Shown: piece after piece, positions 23,418-29,746 of the stretch
Numbering within the stretch: position 1 is the first letter of the stretch
Layout of the letters: each line of letters begins with the position of its first letter
NCBI GenBank assembly: GCA_900768815.1
Contig: CAAGEE010000019.1
Span: 1 to 29,746, forward strand
Reading direction: 5' to 3'
DNA: 29,746 nt
Source: Bacilli bacterium
GTDB taxonomy: Bacteria; Bacillota_I; Bacilli_A; RF39; UBA660
Translations under genes and position numbers: made by a program
The notes under the pieces: model-generated
Told to the model about the DNA's origin: nothing
What the model saw: the letters and a program-made list of their open reading frames with translations, nothing else
Database searches by the model: none

Positions 23418-23450
23418 TTTTCTGCTACTTTTCTGCTACTTTTCTGCTAC
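23418..23450 (-). repeat. Three perfect tandem 11-bp repeats upstream of the promoter
   Basis: The minus-strand unit GTAGCAGAAAA occurs three times without a gap or mismatch, over the stop codon of the zinc-ribbon gene and just upstream of the weak -35. One unit per helical turn fits stacked protein binding. Candidates are the late regulator encoded at 25055-25555 or TerS binding near cos. Confidence 0.85.
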
Positions 23451-23595
23451 TTTTTGTTTTTTGAATATTTTTGAGTGCATCTAGTGCTTCTTTGGTTCCA
23501 CAAGTTGGACATATTTTTGTTTTATTATCCACTCTTGATATTGCTGGGTATTCATCATACTTTTTGTTACATTTAGGGCATATCTTAAATTCCAT
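23425..23595 (-). CDS. Small zinc-ribbon protein
   Basis: A 56-residue protein with two CxxC knuckles, CPKC near the N-terminus and CPTC about 26 residues later, so it probably binds one zinc ion. The start at 23595 follows AGGAG and AGGA elements, and the longer reading from 23613 is less likely. It overlaps the end of the cyclotransferase gene and is the last gene of the amidoligase-cyclotransferase-zinc ribbon group. The C-terminal SSRKVAEK is encoded by the tandem 11-bp DNA repeat, so those residues probably reflect the DNA element and not protein function. The role is unknown. It could bind nucleic acid or a partner protein. Confidence 0.7.
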   Translation of the reverse strand: MEFKICPKCNKKYDEYPAISRVDNKTKICPTCGTKEALDALKNIQKTKSSRKVAEK

Positions 23596-24022
23596 TTTTC
23601 CTACTCCTCTCATATGATTCCTTTAATGCCCTTTCTAATATTTTTAGGTCAAATCCAAAGTCTTTATATCCGTTTTCCAATACTTCGTAGTAGAAATCAC
23701 TTGGAATTGATTCATTATACGTATTCATAATATAAACCATAGCTTTTTCTTTACTTTTGTTTATTTCTATATCAAGCATTTCTTTTCTATAATAACTTGG
23801 ATATCCTTCATATCTGTCTAGTGACTTTTCATCAGTTGGCATTATTTCCCATATCAATACTGGTACCTCATACCCTTCTTTTCTTTCTATTGATGCTGGT
23901 CCATTAAATAGTAATCTCCAGTCTTTTAATGTGGTTGTTCCCACTATTTTGGCTGTTGGACATCTCCTTGCCATTTGTTCTTGGCTTAGGTTACTTCCAT
24001 ATGCAATGTAATATCTTTTCAT
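23585..24022 (-). CDS. Gamma-glutamylcyclotransferase-like protein (GGCT/AIG2 fold)
   Basis: A 145-residue GGCT-like enzyme. The substrate-binding YGSN motif is at residues 8-11, and the catalytic acid is E72 in DRYEGYP. Family members cleave gamma-glutamyl amines or peptides with release of 5-oxoproline. It overlaps the amidoligase stop (ATGA) and follows a GGAGGAG site, so the two are made together. The pair is a known association in which the ligase makes gamma-glutamyl or similar amide bonds and the cyclotransferase trims or reverses them. The substrate in this phage is unknown. Confidence 0.9.
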   Translation of the reverse strand: MKRYYIAYGSNLSQEQMARRCPTAKIVGTTTLKDWRLLFNGPASIERKEGYEVPVLIWEIMPTDEKSLDRYEGYPSYYRKEMLDIEINKSKEKAMVYIMNTYNESIPSDFYYEVLENGYKDFGFDLKILERALKESYERSRKNGI

Positions 24023-24981
24023 GCTATCTCCTCCTTCATATTATTTGCTGGTTTCTTTTCTGGATAACCATATCTCCATGCGGCTACTCCATCTAGATGT
24101 TTGTATAAATGTTCTCTACAAGCTTTGAATTCATCTCCTATAAGTCCGATTCTATTAAGATATGTTCTCATAGCGAATTTTTCATTTTCTGTTTGTGGTT
24201 TTCTTGATGATGCTCCGCTTTGTGTTAATGCTTGATAATTTAGTGCTAATGATAAGACTATGTATGCTCTAACTTTCCCTGCGTGTAGTTCACTATTAAA
24301 CCCTCGAAGTTCTACTGTATGATTTCCTGTAAAATAACTATGTAAGTTTAAGAAGTGATATCTACTTTGATGATAATGATTTGTACTAAATCCACCATAG
24401 TCCTCATACCAGATTTTTCTTATTTGTTCTTCTGTTTTTGGTCGTCTAGTTTTAAGTTTATTTACTAGCTTTTCATCCATCTTTTGACACCAGTGCATTC
24501 TTTCTGGTTTAATTTCCAATGCTTTATATAGCAGGTCGTTTTTACTTGCAACTATGTTTATAAAATTCTTAAGGCTTTTGGCTGTATGTGGTTCGCCATC
24601 AAGGTGTATATGTATTCCACATTGACTTGACTTTCCTGTAAAGCCTCCGGCTTCTCTTAAGTTTCTTATGATTTGCTGTAGTTGTTCTATATCTTCCCTA
24701 TAAGTTAATATTGGACTTACAAGTTCTACACTATAATCTCTTGATGCTCTTATAATGTTTCCTGCTGCATTCTTTCTCATGCACACGATACTGCCATCAC
24801 TCATAATTGTCCATTTTCTGCCATCTGGTTGTTGCACTATTCTCTTATCATACCAATCAACCGGTGCTTGTATAATCGTACCTCCTATTGTTCTTCTAAC
24901 CACTTCTGTGGCTTCTTTTCTGGTTATTCCAGTGAATTCGATTTCTATACCGAATTTGCCTTTTAGCATTTCTTCTTTCAT
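24019..24981 (-). CDS. Amidoligase (COOH-NH2 ligase family)
   Basis: A 320-residue ligase of the glutamine-synthetase-like amidoligase family. Motifs in order are FGIEIEF (10-16, metal-binding acids), YSVELVSP (83-90), CGIHIHL (121-127), YHFLNLHS (208-215) and HTVELRGFN (221-229). The family forms amide bonds between carboxyl and amino groups at the cost of ATP. With the cyclotransferase it matches the two-gene set described in Firmicute phages and mobile elements by comparative genomics. The target (peptide, wall fragment or protein side chain) is not known. GGGGGAGG precedes the ATG at 24981. Copy B of the duplicated leader element lies 25 bases upstream. Confidence 0.88.
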   Translation of the reverse strand: MKEEMLKGKFGIEIEFTGITRKEATEVVRRTIGGTIIQAPVDWYDKRIVQQPDGRKWTIMSDGSIVCMRKNAAGNIIRASRDYSVELVSPILTYREDIEQLQQIIRNLREAGGFTGKSSQCGIHIHLDGEPHTAKSLKNFINIVASKNDLLYKALEIKPERMHWCQKMDEKLVNKLKTRRPKTEEQIRKIWYEDYGGFSTNHYHQSRYHFLNLHSYFTGNHTVELRGFNSELHAGKVRAYIVLSLALNYQALTQSGASSRKPQTENEKFAMRTYLNRIGLIGDEFKACREHLYKHLDGVAAWRYGYPEKKPANNMKEEIA

Positions 24982-25005
24982 TTCTTTTCCTCCCCCAGCG
25001 ACACA

Positions 25006-25036
25006 AACATTACCGCGTAAGGTACACTAAGTCCAG
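25006..25036 (-). repeat. Duplicated 31-bp leader element, copy B
   Basis: The partner of copy A (22706-22736), with mismatches only at 25021-25023 and 25028. It lies 25 bases upstream of the amidoligase start. On the minus strand TGGACT and TAATGT are exactly 17 bases apart in both copies, so a promoter is possible but poor. Confidence 0.7.
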
Positions 25037-25054
25037 CTAATTTTCTAAACAAAA

Positions 25055-25555
25055 TCAATTATTTTCGTTTATCTCTCCCAATAGTTCTAAAAGTTCTTTT
25101 TTTGCCATTTCATATTTCTTACGAACTCCAGAAGTTGTTATGTATTCGTTATATTCACTTCTATATTTAGAGTTAAATTGTTGAGTTATGATATTCCATT
25201 TCTTTTTTTCAAAATGTTTTTGTTTAATTATGAAAGATGTTTCTTCATCTAATGAACCTATCAGAATATCAATAAACTTATTCTTTTGTTCTAGTTTCAT
25301 TATTTTTTCAGTTGCACAACTTATCCAAATATTAATTTTTTCTTTTTGGTTTTCTACTCTGATAAGCATTGATTCAATAGGATTGGAATTATGACTTGTT
25401 TGTACACCAAGGTTTTCCGTTTTTGGCTTGGAGTAGATTATATCTATTTCTTGAGTATCTTTAGTGAGAATATCTTGCCATTGATTGATTTTTATTTTAA
25501 GCATTTCTATTGTTGCTACATTTTTCTTATAATTATTTAACATTTCATCAATCAT
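25055..25555 (-). CDS. Probable late-gene transcription regulator (ArpU/RinA-like, sigma-type HTH)
   Basis: A 166-residue, highly charged protein. The N-terminal two thirds are helical. Residues 101-165 resemble a sigma region 4 / ArpU-type HTH: SLDEETSFIIKQKHFEKKKW, NIITQQFNSKY, and a basic recognition-like SGVRKKYEMAKKELLELL. Proteins of this kind sit at the end of the early region, just before the packaging genes, and activate late transcription. This fits the weak-35 promoter with tandem repeats at 23384-23450. The AAGGAG site supports the ATG at 25555. It overlaps no neighbour and follows the VRR-NUC gene by 14 bases. The family assignment is by pattern and position. Confidence 0.65.
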   Translation of the reverse strand: MIDEMLNNYKKNVATIEMLKIKINQWQDILTKDTQEIDIIYSKPKTENLGVQTSHNSNPIESMLIRVENQKEKINIWISCATEKIMKLEQKNKFIDILIGSLDEETSFIIKQKHFEKKKWNIITQQFNSKYRSEYNEYITTSGVRKKYEMAKKELLELLGEINENN

Positions 25556-25569
25556 ATTTGATCCTCTCC

Positions 25570-25878
25570 TTATTTTAACTTCTGTATTACTTCCTTTACC
25601 TCATCTAGCGTTGTAACGACACTTGCATCTATTCCAAGTTCTATAAATTTTCTTATGATAGCCTTTTGTATTTCAGTTGGAGTATTGCCTGGTTGTTTTA
25701 CTTCAAAGCATAAAAAAAAGGATCTATCATTAATCCTTACAACTGCCATTACATCAGGTAGTCCTTTAACCGAATAAAGTCCTCCATGATTTTTCCAAGC
25801 ATAACCCTTCCATTTTTTATCTTTACTTGGTTTATTTATATAATTTATTATCTTTTTTACTATATCTCTTTCTAACAT
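25570..25878 (-). CDS. VRR-NUC domain nuclease
   Basis: A 102-residue stand-alone VRR-NUC domain (PD-(D/E)xK type). The metal-binding acid D42 is in GLPDVMAV and E59-V-K61 in FEVKQPG, followed by TPTEIQKAIIRKFIELG and the final strand-helix VVTTLDEVKEVI. Such phage nucleases lie next to replication genes and may resolve or trim branched DNA. I start it at 25878, where AAGGAGGGG precedes ATG. Longer readings would run into the repeat region. The upstream flank carries the first TTGAACGC repeat. Confidence 0.88.
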   Translation of the reverse strand: MLERDIVKKIINYINKPSKDKKWKGYAWKNHGGLYSVKGLPDVMAVVRINDRSFFLCFEVKQPGNTPTEIQKAIIRKFIELGIDASVVTTLDEVKEVIQKLK

Positions 25879-25886
25879 TTCCCCTC

Positions 25887-26158
25887 CTTGAACGCATTGA
25901 ACATATATTGTCACACACTTGAACTATAAAAAGTCCTTTATTTATAAGGGTTTAATGGCAAATTGAACGCTTGAACGCATTTTTTAGAAAAATATAAATA
26001 CTATATATAGTTATTTATAATAAATAATTTTTCTCTATATAATATATATATTTTATAGTTCATAGTTCAATATATATATAATATACTCATTTTTCCTTTT
26101 AGAATAAGGGATTTTATCTTGAACGCAACCTTGAACGCATTTTTTATTTGCGTTCAAG
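25887..26158. other. Candidate replication origin: TTGAACGC iterons around an AT-rich core
   Basis: Non-coding except for its right edge. TTGAACGC occurs on the plus strand at 25888-25895, 25963-25970, 25971-25978, 26119-26126 and 26131-26138, and inverted at 26150-26157 inside the end of the primase gene. Partial TTGAAC copies occur at 25897, 25919 and 26065 (inverted). Between the two clusters, 25981-26100 has only 13 G/C in 120 bases, which would unwind easily. The site directly adjoins the primase-helicase gene. Iterons plus an AT-rich element next to a replication protein are the classical features of a phage origin. Regulator binding sites are the alternative. Confidence 0.6.
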
Positions 26159-28822
26159 TTCCATTCGTTTTTTCTTATGTTCCTCTATTTTTTGTTTTAG
26201 AATATCTGCCTCGTGACTTAACTCCATGGCCTCAGTCCACTCAACATCTTCAATTCTCATTTGCTCTGTTGGTGTTATGTCTTTCATATCCTCATCAACT
26301 CTTATAGCAATATATGCAGTGGTCGTTCCGCCACTGGTTCTTCGTATGGTATTTCTTCGTTGGCTTGATTCAATTAGAATATAACCTCGTTCATTAAAAC
26401 CCTTCATTACCTTCTTATAATTGTATCCTTGTTTTGTTAGTTCTTGTTGCAAGATACTAGGTTGCACTAAATAGTATAATACGCCATCTATGGTTTCATG
26501 AGTTCCATATATTTGTGTCTTTGATAATGGACTAAAGTAATTCACGTTTACTATGATCCAACTTTTAATGTAGTTATATGCTTTATCTACAATGTCAGTT
26601 TCTTTTTGAGTTTCTAACTTTTCAAGTATCCTTTTGCCAAAACACAAGGTTGCCTTTATATCATCAATATCAAAAATAATAAGGTTTGATATGTAATCGG
26701 CTACGCATATAAGACTTACCGATGCTATGTGACTGCTTATATTCTCCTCTTTATCTTCTTCTAGTGTCTTACAGAAGAAATCATATAAGTCATCAAGTAA
26801 GTTCGATTTAGGCACAACAATATTTTCTATAATGTATTTGATATATTTTCTTCCCGCTAATCCGTAGTTTTTCGTTGTAAAACGATGCATCTCTATAGCA
26901 TCACGTTCCCGGTCAAATAGTGGTCCGTATAATTCTAATGTTCTACTTGATATTCCAGTTTGGGAAGTTTCTGATGTTATAGGTTCTTCGCCTGTTGTTA
27001 TTATTGCCATGTTCCACGATGACCTCGACTGAATACTACCTGTTTTGGTGCCTCGCGTTCTTCCTTGTCCAAGTCCTAACATATATACTAAATTGTTAAT
27101 AAAGTCCTTGTTATTTCCTACTGCTTGTTTCTCATCAATTCCAAATGGTAGATCATTATAAAGTGATGCCATTCTCTCAATACCAACACTTGTTGAGTTG
27201 AAGTTTCCCATCGTAGCATCTGGATTTCCCCATACAGACAGGGCAACTTTTAGTGCTGCCGTTTTGCCTGCTCTTGAGTCAGCCCAGAAGTGTGTTATAA
27301 AAAGTCTTGCACGAAGTAGTTTAATAAGTGGTGATGCAAAACTCACTTTTAACATACAGTTAAATAAATCATTCTTTAATAGTGGCTTTACTTTTTCTAC
27401 CCATGTATCTAGGTTTCCTTCTTCTTCATATCCTGTGATAAGTTGTTTATTTGATCCATCGCTTTTAAGATTTATATCTCCAGGATAATGTGGGAGAAAG
27501 TGATTTCCCCACCATCCAAACTGTGACACACATTTCTTTGTTTCTAGGGTATCAAAGTTTAACTCATCAAGTTGTCCTAGATAGTCCGACATTCTTTTAG
27601 CATTCTCTCCTGTTATCGGAATTCCTTTTTCTCCTAGTTGCAAAATACTGCGCTGATTATTGATTATACTCCTCGTAGTTAAAAACGAGTTCCATCTTTT
27701 AAACTTATAAAATGATACTTCTAGTTCTTCCGTTTCATCTTCCAAATTGTAGTATATTGCACTAATTATGACCGGAATTCTGCATATTAAAAGAACATCT
27801 CCTTTGCCATCCTTGTACACTATTCCATCCTTAGTAAGTTCATAATCGTCTGGAATCCTTACTTTTGCGGGTATTCCCGGTACTGGCTCATTAGCCAATG
27901 CTACAACTTCTTTTAAATCAAGAAGTATTGCATTTTCCATAAGTTGTTTTATTTTGGTGCGAAATGATGCATATTGGTTCAAATCTATTGTATCTGTGTA
28001 TTTTCCGACACACGATTTAAACAAATCGCTTGGATCTTTGCATCCTTCTGTGCTACATGATATCTCATAGACTTTTCCCTTATAATTTCTGTTATATAAA
28101 GTTTCACATATTTTGTTTCGAAATATAGTACCTCCGGTATCATTTTCAACATGAATGTATATATTTTTATTTCCTAAATACTTTACCCATTCTACCTTAA
28201 ACATTGTTGCTCCTGGTATTCCAAATACCGAGAACCCAGCAAGAGAAAGTGACTGCGTATCACTTTCTCCTTCTACTAGGATTACATAGTCATCATCTAT
28301 AAATCGTAATGACCTTTGAAGTCCATATGGAACTATCTTTGAGTTTTTCTCCCATCTAAATGCTTTATTCTCGCCACGATACCTTGTTGCTACAACATTT
28401 TCATTGATATCGAAGTATGGTATTTTTATACCTTTTTTACTATCACTTAATTTCCATATCTTTTCTAAATATGGTAAAGGTATCATTTTCATTTTGGCAT
28501 AAGTTTTCAAGCAAAATGGTTCGTTTTCCAAATTTTCTTCAAAGTTAACTTTTGGTGGTACAAAGTTATATTTCGAACATAGTTCTTGATAGGCTAATTG
28601 GGTATCAATTCCTTTTACTTTCGCAACAAAACTGATAAAGTTACCTTTTTCCTCACATCCAAAGCAATGATACTTGCCTGTCGTTAAATCTACACTAAAT
28701 GATGGCTTACTATCATCATGAAATGGACATTTTGCTATGAGGGAATTACCATTCTTTTTTACACCTTGTAGGTATGTTTTATATTCTTCTTCGTAATTGA
28801 TAGCATCATCTATCGATTCCAT
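26144..28822 (-). CDS. Primase-helicase: CHC2 zinc finger, Toprim and DUF927 ATPase
   Basis: An 892-residue replication protein. The zinc-binding module has C32, H35, C53 and C56 (CPFHDDSKPSF ... HCFGC). The Toprim domain has E184 in ILVEGESD and D228 in HVENDTGG. The DUF927 helicase-like domain covers about 340-700, with Walker A SRAGKT (516-521) and Walker B-like GIDE (D563, E564). The C-terminal 150 residues probably hold a winged helix. It would make primers and unwind the phage fork. It is one continuous gene, where some phages split these parts. AGGAGGGAG precedes the ATG at 28822. The last codons (ELERK) are themselves part of a TTGAACGC iteron. Confidence 0.9.
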   Translation of the reverse strand: MESIDDAINYEEEYKTYLQGVKKNGNSLIAKCPFHDDSKPSFSVDLTTGKYHCFGCEEKGNFISFVAKVKGIDTQLAYQELCSKYNFVPPKVNFEENLENEPFCLKTYAKMKMIPLPYLEKIWKLSDSKKGIKIPYFDINENVVATRYRGENKAFRWEKNSKIVPYGLQRSLRFIDDDYVILVEGESDTQSLSLAGFSVFGIPGATMFKVEWVKYLGNKNIYIHVENDTGGTIFRNKICETLYNRNYKGKVYEISCSTEGCKDPSDLFKSCVGKYTDTIDLNQYASFRTKIKQLMENAILLDLKEVVALANEPVPGIPAKVRIPDDYELTKDGIVYKDGKGDVLLICRIPVIISAIYYNLEDETEELEVSFYKFKRWNSFLTTRSIINNQRSILQLGEKGIPITGENAKRMSDYLGQLDELNFDTLETKKCVSQFGWWGNHFLPHYPGDINLKSDGSNKQLITGYEEEGNLDTWVEKVKPLLKNDLFNCMLKVSFASPLIKLLRARLFITHFWADSRAGKTAALKVALSVWGNPDATMGNFNSTSVGIERMASLYNDLPFGIDEKQAVGNNKDFINNLVYMLGLGQGRTRGTKTGSIQSRSSWNMAIITTGEEPITSETSQTGISSRTLELYGPLFDRERDAIEMHRFTTKNYGLAGRKYIKYIIENIVVPKSNLLDDLYDFFCKTLEEDKEENISSHIASVSLICVADYISNLIIFDIDDIKATLCFGKRILEKLETQKETDIVDKAYNYIKSWIIVNVNYFSPLSKTQIYGTHETIDGVLYYLVQPSILQQELTKQGYNYKKVMKGFNERGYILIESSQRRNTIRRTSGGTTTAYIAIRVDEDMKDITPTEQMRIEDVEWTEAMELSHEADILKQKIEEHKKKRMELERK

Positions 28823-28841
28823 CTTCTCCCTCCTGTTCTGT

Positions 28842-29552
28842 TTAATCTAATACACTATTATCAGTTTCATCAACTCTTTGTAATCTTGTTGTTTGCTTGA
28901 TATTGTTTGAGAATTCTCTCATTACTTTCTTTTCTTCTGGTCGCAAAGTTCTTGCAATTGAGAATTGAACTTTTGAGTATTTAATACCAGTTTGACTTTT
29001 TTCAACAGTTAAAGTCATTTTTGTAACAACATCACAGGCTTTCATACCTTTAGTTACAATTCTCTTTGAAATATAGTCGGAGAAATTCTTAATAGATGTA
29101 GGTGGAAGTGTTACGAGTAGTGGTAGTATCTCTCCGCTTCGCAAGATGTAAACTCTTCTTAAGTTTTTACACTTTTTACCTTTTCCATCATCGGCGCTGC
29201 CATATTTATTTAACGGGCAATTTGCACACATTCCTCCTGGATTTCCTATACCTAGCTTTCCATCCATAGAGCTGCAAGTCGGTGGCACAATTTCTCCAGT
29301 GTACTCATTTTCAAAGAAAGCATTTACTGGATAATGATCTACTATAACTCCTTCTATTTCTTTGTTGTATTCTGGTTCATCTGGATTTTCCATTCCTGGA
29401 AGTTCCCACATAGTACCTCCACCACTTGGAATACTAACTTTATCAAATGATATAGTAAGCCCTTCCAAATCTTCTGTATCTATTTCAAGTTGTCCTGATG
29501 GAACAATAAAGTTCTCATCTTTCTTTACTTCTAATTCATTTTTATTTTCCAT
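28842..29552 (-). CDS. Four-cysteine phage protein next to primase
   Basis: A 236-residue protein of a family often seen beside DUF927 primases but not characterised as far as I know. Residues 1-90 are acidic (MWELPGMENPDEPEYNKEIE). A cysteine cluster, C93, C109, C112 and C128, sits around GIGNPGGMCANCP and is spaced for zinc or an iron-sulfur cluster. A beta-rich half follows (RRVYILRSGEILPLLVTLPP) and ends with a helix. Single-stranded DNA binding or a primase partner is a plausible role given the position, 19 bases ahead of the primase-helicase. GAAAGGA precedes the ATG at 29552. It has no membrane segment or signal peptide. Confidence 0.75.
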   Translation of the reverse strand: MENKNELEVKKDENFIVPSGQLEIDTEDLEGLTISFDKVSIPSGGGTMWELPGMENPDEPEYNKEIEGVIVDHYPVNAFFENEYTGEIVPPTCSSMDGKLGIGNPGGMCANCPLNKYGSADDGKGKKCKNLRRVYILRSGEILPLLVTLPPTSIKNFSDYISKRIVTKGMKACDVVTKMTLTVEKSQTGIKYSKVQFSIARTLRPEEKKVMREFSNNIKQTTRLQRVDETDNSVLD

Positions 29553-29582
29553 ATTATTTTTTCCTTTCTATTTTATTGCATG

Positions 29583-29610
29583 AAAAAGAGACTATCATTT
29601 TGATAATCTC
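29583..29610 (-). terminator. Strong intrinsic terminator before the replication genes
   Basis: A 10-bp stem (29601-29610 with 29588-29597, one U-G pair in the minus-strand RNA) with a 3-base loop is followed by TTTTT. It ends the upstream membrane-protein transcript, or it may sit in a leader, because a TATAAT lies at 29642-29647. Confidence 0.78.
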
Positions 29611-29642
29611 CATTAAAACTAACTGCTAAATTGTAATTTGTA

Positions 29643-29746
29643 TTATAATATAGCATTAACTACAAACGACAAGACCAATGCTATAATTAAACTATAAATA
29701 GTATTTTTAGGATTCACATATAACACAATGACTGTTCCTATAAAAA
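29643..29746 (-). CDS. C-terminal end of a membrane protein (partial)
   Basis: An open frame enters from the right edge and ends at TAA 29643-29645. The 33 visible residues are hydrophobic (FIGTVIVLYVNP, then SLIIALVLSFVVNAIL) and look like one or two membrane segments. A good terminator follows 32 bases later. The rest is outside the window, so identity and even coding status are uncertain. Confidence 0.45.
   Translation of the reverse strand, partial: FIGTVIVLYVNPKNTIYSLIIALVLSFVVNAIL

Noticed and set aside
23418..23450. CRISPR-like array
   Set aside because: The three 11-bp units are contiguous with no spacers and are far too short. No cas gene is present.
26118..26158. Primase gene terminator
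   Set aside because: The 10-bp inverted repeat is made of two iteron copies and is not followed by a T run on the minus strand, so repeat arrangement explains it better.

Overview
The window is most of a siphovirus genome, almost certainly a prophage or phage contig, from a low-GC Firmicute-type host. The evidence is AT-rich DNA throughout, strong AGGAGG-type ribosome binding sites, occasional TTG starts, TGA used as a stop, a GH25/CPL-7/LysM endolysin and many intrinsic terminators. Everything from about 29.7 kb down to 1.8 kb reads leftwards on the minus strand in the order replication, regulation/accessory, packaging, head, tail, host recognition, lysis. I see no integrase, recombinase or attachment site, so the lysogeny end probably lies outside the window and the chromosomal boundary is not defined.

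Right part (23.4-29.7 kb, minus strand): the C-terminal end of a membrane protein, a terminator, a four-cysteine protein, a large CHC2/Toprim/DUF927 primase-helicase, an AT-rich non-coding block with six TTGAACGC repeats (candidate replication origin), a VRR-NUC nuclease, a sigma-like late regulator, an amidoligase, a gamma-glutamylcyclotransferase and a zinc-ribbon protein.

Junction (23.2-23.45 kb): three perfect 11-bp direct repeats, a TATAAT promoter, and a short structured transcript of about 92 nt. The transcript can form an H-type pseudoknot, exposes a CCUCC-type (anti-Shine-Dalgarno) loop and ends in an intrinsic terminator. It lies between the early and late modules. It is either a phage small RNA or a terminated late leader, and I consider it the most interesting undescribed element here.

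Late region (1.8-23.2 kb): HNH endonuclease, an unknown gene, ParB-methyltransferase, TerS, TerL, a small membrane protein, portal, prohead protease, major capsid protein, connector, head closure protein, HK97-gp10-like protein, tail terminator, major tail protein, tail assembly chaperone with a canonical -1 frameshift (A_AAA_AAC), tape measure, Dit, Tal, a DUF859/FnIII fibre protein, four tandem paralogous collar-domain tip proteins, two holin-like membrane proteins and the endolysin. Many of these genes are joined by ATGA, TAATG or TTGA overlaps, so translation is probably coupled.

Left end (1-1.8 kb): two small XRE-type regulators on the minus strand, each with its own terminator, and a plus-strand membrane-anchored degenerate receiver protein that converges on the endolysin. 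These could be phage lysogeny/cargo genes or flanking host genes. Positions 1-205 are AT-rich and hold no gene I can recognise.
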